The notes beneath the pieces were generated by a model. It was not told the origin of the DNA. It searched no databases and worked only from the letters and a program-made list of their open reading frames with translations. From Colius striatus (Eukaryota; Chordata; Aves; Coliiformes; Coliidae), in the NCBI RefSeq assembly GCF_028858725.1, contig NC_084759.1:92772362-92836361 (forward strand): a stretch of 64,000 nt of DNA, written 5' to 3'. The stretch's first letter is position 1. Each line of letters starts with the position of its first letter. The position numbers and the translations under genes are program-made. Positions 60,921 through 64,000 of the stretch are shown piece by piece.

Positions 60921-63900
60921 AGAAATCGAGAGGAAGAGATTGGCTGGTGTGGAGAAACCAGAGCCAGCCTCCCTTCCTTCCTCCCCAGCACTGATGAGGG
61001 GGCTCGCTCAGCCCCAACCCTGCCTGCTGGCTCCTTGCTGACAGGTAGATGGCTTAGATAGGGCAGCCCTCAAGCCTGATGTAAGGGATGTAAATGGGAA
61101 TGTGTCCAAGCAGAGGAGAGCCTGCCTCCAGCCTCACAGAGCAGCAGCTGGGTGTCTTACTCAACGCCGTCATCAGGTGGTGATGGGTGATACTATCTGC
61201 ATCTTTCCCAATTTGGTTGCCACAAAAATGTGTCATGATACTAACAAGTATCAATGGAGCACGTTTCAGAGAAAGGGCTGGGGACTTCAAAGGGCTGTGG
61301 TGGCATCAGTCCCTCCTCCTGCAGTCCCATCCCAGAGATGGAGGGGATGCCCACAGCCTGGGGCTTCTTAGGTGAGCTGAAGGTCCTCGCTGAGGATGGG
61401 TAGCTGTAGAATGCTCACCCCAGTACATGATGCCTGATGCCTTCTGTGCTTCTAGCTTTTCATTTCTCTCTGTAGCTGAGCCCATGGGCTGTAACTTGGA
61501 CTGGAAAATTTTTGTCTGTATTTGTCTGTACCCTCATAGATGGTAAGATATACAGTGACTGCACTATGTGGAAAGTGAGCTCACTGTAAAACATTCTTGA
61601 TTTTACACAGATTTTTCTTTTCTTTTTAAAAATCTGCTTGTGGAACTGGAGGCTTTTATACAATATAGATTGGTTCAATTATTTAATTGAAAGCTCAGTT
61701 AAGTAGTTTATTCCAAGAGCTTATCTTTTGTGCATAGAACCCAAGAAAGTTAAGAGACTGTTTCCAAATTTTGATCTCAGGGACATACATGCATTTTTGA
61801 GAACCTGGACAATTGCTTTCTATGTTTCTTCCTGTGTCTAGTTTTTCTTTTTTTCTTTTTCTTTCTTAAAACCCATTTGAACAAATCACTCTAAGACTGT
61901 GACCTGCATGGAAGTTTTGCATGCTTAGTGTTGGTCATATGCACAAAGCAGCAATGGTGGAACCTTAACAGGACACCTAACCCATCTCCTGGCCCCCAGG
62001 CTTTGCTGAAATTGACCCTGTGCTTTTAAAGCAAACAGAACGGGGAGGATGGCTCCTAACCAGTTTGGGGATATTTTTAGAAGATGGTAAAATGATGCAT
62101 CATAAAACACCAAACTGAGTATCTCAAAAGAGGAAATAAAGAGTGGAAGAGACTTTGGGAAAACGTTACTGTATTTCTAATTATCAGTCTTTTGATGTTG
62201 TCAGCCCATACCTTAAGCAACAGGAATAATTGTTTAACTTCCTTCCTATTTAATGTGGTCATTTTATAGCTTACAGAAACAGCTTTTGCTGGGAACACTT
62301 ACCATTACGTCCACAGCTGTGACACACACTGGCCAGCGCAGGGGGAGAGCATTTTGGGCCACACAGCAGCCCAGGCAGAGTACAGAAGCATCCTTCTTGG
62401 AGTGGGCAGTGGGATGCTTTCCTGTCCGCTGCCTGCCATGGGCAGCTTCCCTCCATCTCCTTCTCTTCCTTGCCCTGTTCCCTGCAAATTGGCCGCTTGG
62501 TTCCCCTCCTGAATGTGCACAGGGTGGTGATGGCAGGGCCCAGCTCCCTGCAGAAGCAAGGGCTGCAGGAAAGCAGGGAGAGGGGGAGAGTCTTTTGCCT
62601 CCATTTTTATGGGGTTATGTGTCTCCAAAACCCACCTCCTCACCCTGTTGTGCAGTATTTCTTGCAAAGCACTGCTTGCTTGTGCCCTTCTGCTGCTCTC
62701 CTGTTATTTTTAAGGAAAAGCTGGCACCCATTAAAACTTATTACTGTAGCAAAGATCCACTTTGTGAAGCTGGGCCTAACATCAAGCTGGGCCCATCATT
62801 AGAGGCAGGAGCTTGCAATACAAATGGCGCTGTTGGGCAGCTCTTCCCGCACTCTCTAGTTTGGTGGGCTGCAACTCCGGGCTGTACAACATGCTGTTTT
62901 TCACAGGAAGCATGTGTCCACTTAAATTTCAGCTTGCTGGGGCTAAAATGTTCCTTGATAGGATATCATCACATGAAGGGCTGTCTGCTGAGCCCATGAG
63001 GGAGGCCGAACCCTCTGCTCCTGCGCTGACTTCCAAGCAAGGGGGAGGTTTTCTTTAGGACAGAGCAAGGATTTGCAGGTGTACCACAGAGGTTGATAGG
63101 TGAGCTGGAAGAGGACCACCTTTCTCAAAACAAAAGGAAGAAGCTAGAATTTCAGTGCAAATGGGAATAGGGTCTCAGGGAGTGCAGGAGTATTACCATA
63201 TACAGAAAAGCACAGGTCTATATTTATAGCAAGAGTTCTGAGTCAGTCTATTCTTCCTGAATTTGGCCAGTCCACATCAGCTGAACATCTATCCCTGTGA
63301 ATGAAGTCTAAAACTATTGTTCTTCTTTTTTTTTTCTTTTTTTTTTCCCCCTCCATTTTAATAGTCCTGATGCCCTAGGGCAGGACATACTCAGCAATTC
63401 AGGTAAAGGCATTTTAGGTCAGTTTCACATCACTTACACTCACAAAGAAAAGAAAGAGTTAACATTATTTCGGTTGAAACTCCCACCTGTTCATTAGCTA
63501 AACCATCTGAGAAGACAAGCAAAGTATGACTCCACAGTATGCTCCCTGTTCAGGACAACAACTCGCCGGTCAGCCCAGGGAGACACCACGATATTCAGTA
63601 GACTCCCAGCATGCCGTGGAGGTGGTCCTTAGGATGAGGATTTCTCCACCACAATGTGGAAAGAAGCTTGGATAAAACAAGCAGTTTGTTTTCCCTTGTC
63701 ATTGTCCCCAGAAAGGGTAGACTGAGGTTCTGACTCCATGTGGTGGAGGGTGATACAGGCTGCTTAGTCAAGTGTCAAGGAGATTCATATTCATCTCTAG
63801 AGCTCTGCAGAGCTTCAGCATAAAGGATAATGCTGAGAAGATGAGGTTCTTGTATATGCAGCTTCCTCAGAGAGGGAATTCAGAGAGACTTGTAAGAAGG

Positions 63901-64000
63901 CTCTGAGAAGTTGCCTAGATACAGGTTCCCTTGTCCGTACATCCTCTCCTGAGAAAACAAGGCTATTCCGGGATTGCAAAAACAATGGCACAGATATGTC
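60921..64000. other. Non-coding DNA to the window end
   Basis: No exon could be supported. A 248-codon open frame (62253-62999, plus strand) is discussed under findings. A T-rich tract lies at 63322-63350. No recognisable CR1 or LTR copy occurs. Confidence 0.45.

Noticed and set aside
1..64000. CRISPR arrays, bacterial operons, rRNA or clear tRNA genes
   Set aside because: None were seen; the window is vertebrate nuclear DNA with spliced exons and CR1/LTR repeats.

Overview
The window is vertebrate nuclear DNA and almost certainly avian. Its interspersed repeats are CR1 LINE fragments whose 3' ends carry the bird-type ATTCTRTG tail, plus one solo retroviral LTR of a type seen in birds. There are no prokaryotic operons, and only one protein-coding gene can be supported. 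I cannot name the species.

The gene is ETS2, the ETS-family transcription factor, on the minus strand. Nine coding exons between 45142 (ATG) and 35503 (TGA) join in frame with GT-AG introns to give a 479-residue protein, the length I recall for chicken ETS2. The order is: a short N-terminal exon; a transactivation region with the Thr-Pro MAP-kinase site (Thr75); the Pointed/SAM domain; a linker; a serine-rich autoinhibitory exon; and the C-terminal ETS winged-helix DNA-binding domain. A non-coding first exon, with its donor at 48427/48426, lies in a strong CpG island (about 48090-49010) that should be the promoter. The 3' UTR probably runs to an AATAAA at 33920-33915.

Positions 1 to about 33.9 kb lie downstream of ETS2 and look intergenic. 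They hold CR1 fragments (about 11.15-11.93, 12.27-12.73, 13.88-14.10, 25.86-26.07, 31.06-31.44 and 32.39-32.80 kb, plus weaker pieces), a complete 945-bp solo LTR with a 5-bp target duplication (22412-23356), and small tandem duplications. Positions 49.1-64 kb lie upstream of ETS2 and are also non-coding. They contain two CR1 fragments, an AT-rich stretch dense in homeodomain cores (about 60.12-60.69 kb) and an adjoining isolated CpG-rich patch (about 60.72-60.92 kb), which are my best candidates for distal regulatory DNA.

No wholly new system is evident. The most interesting points are: exons 4-8 of ETS2 are all phase 1-1, so skipping any of them keeps the frame; the serine-rich exon 8 has an acceptor fused to a donor-like motif; exon 1 is open in the ETS2 reading frame for 238 codons; the start codon sits exactly at a splice acceptor; and a long G tract is predicted in the ETS2 3' UTR.
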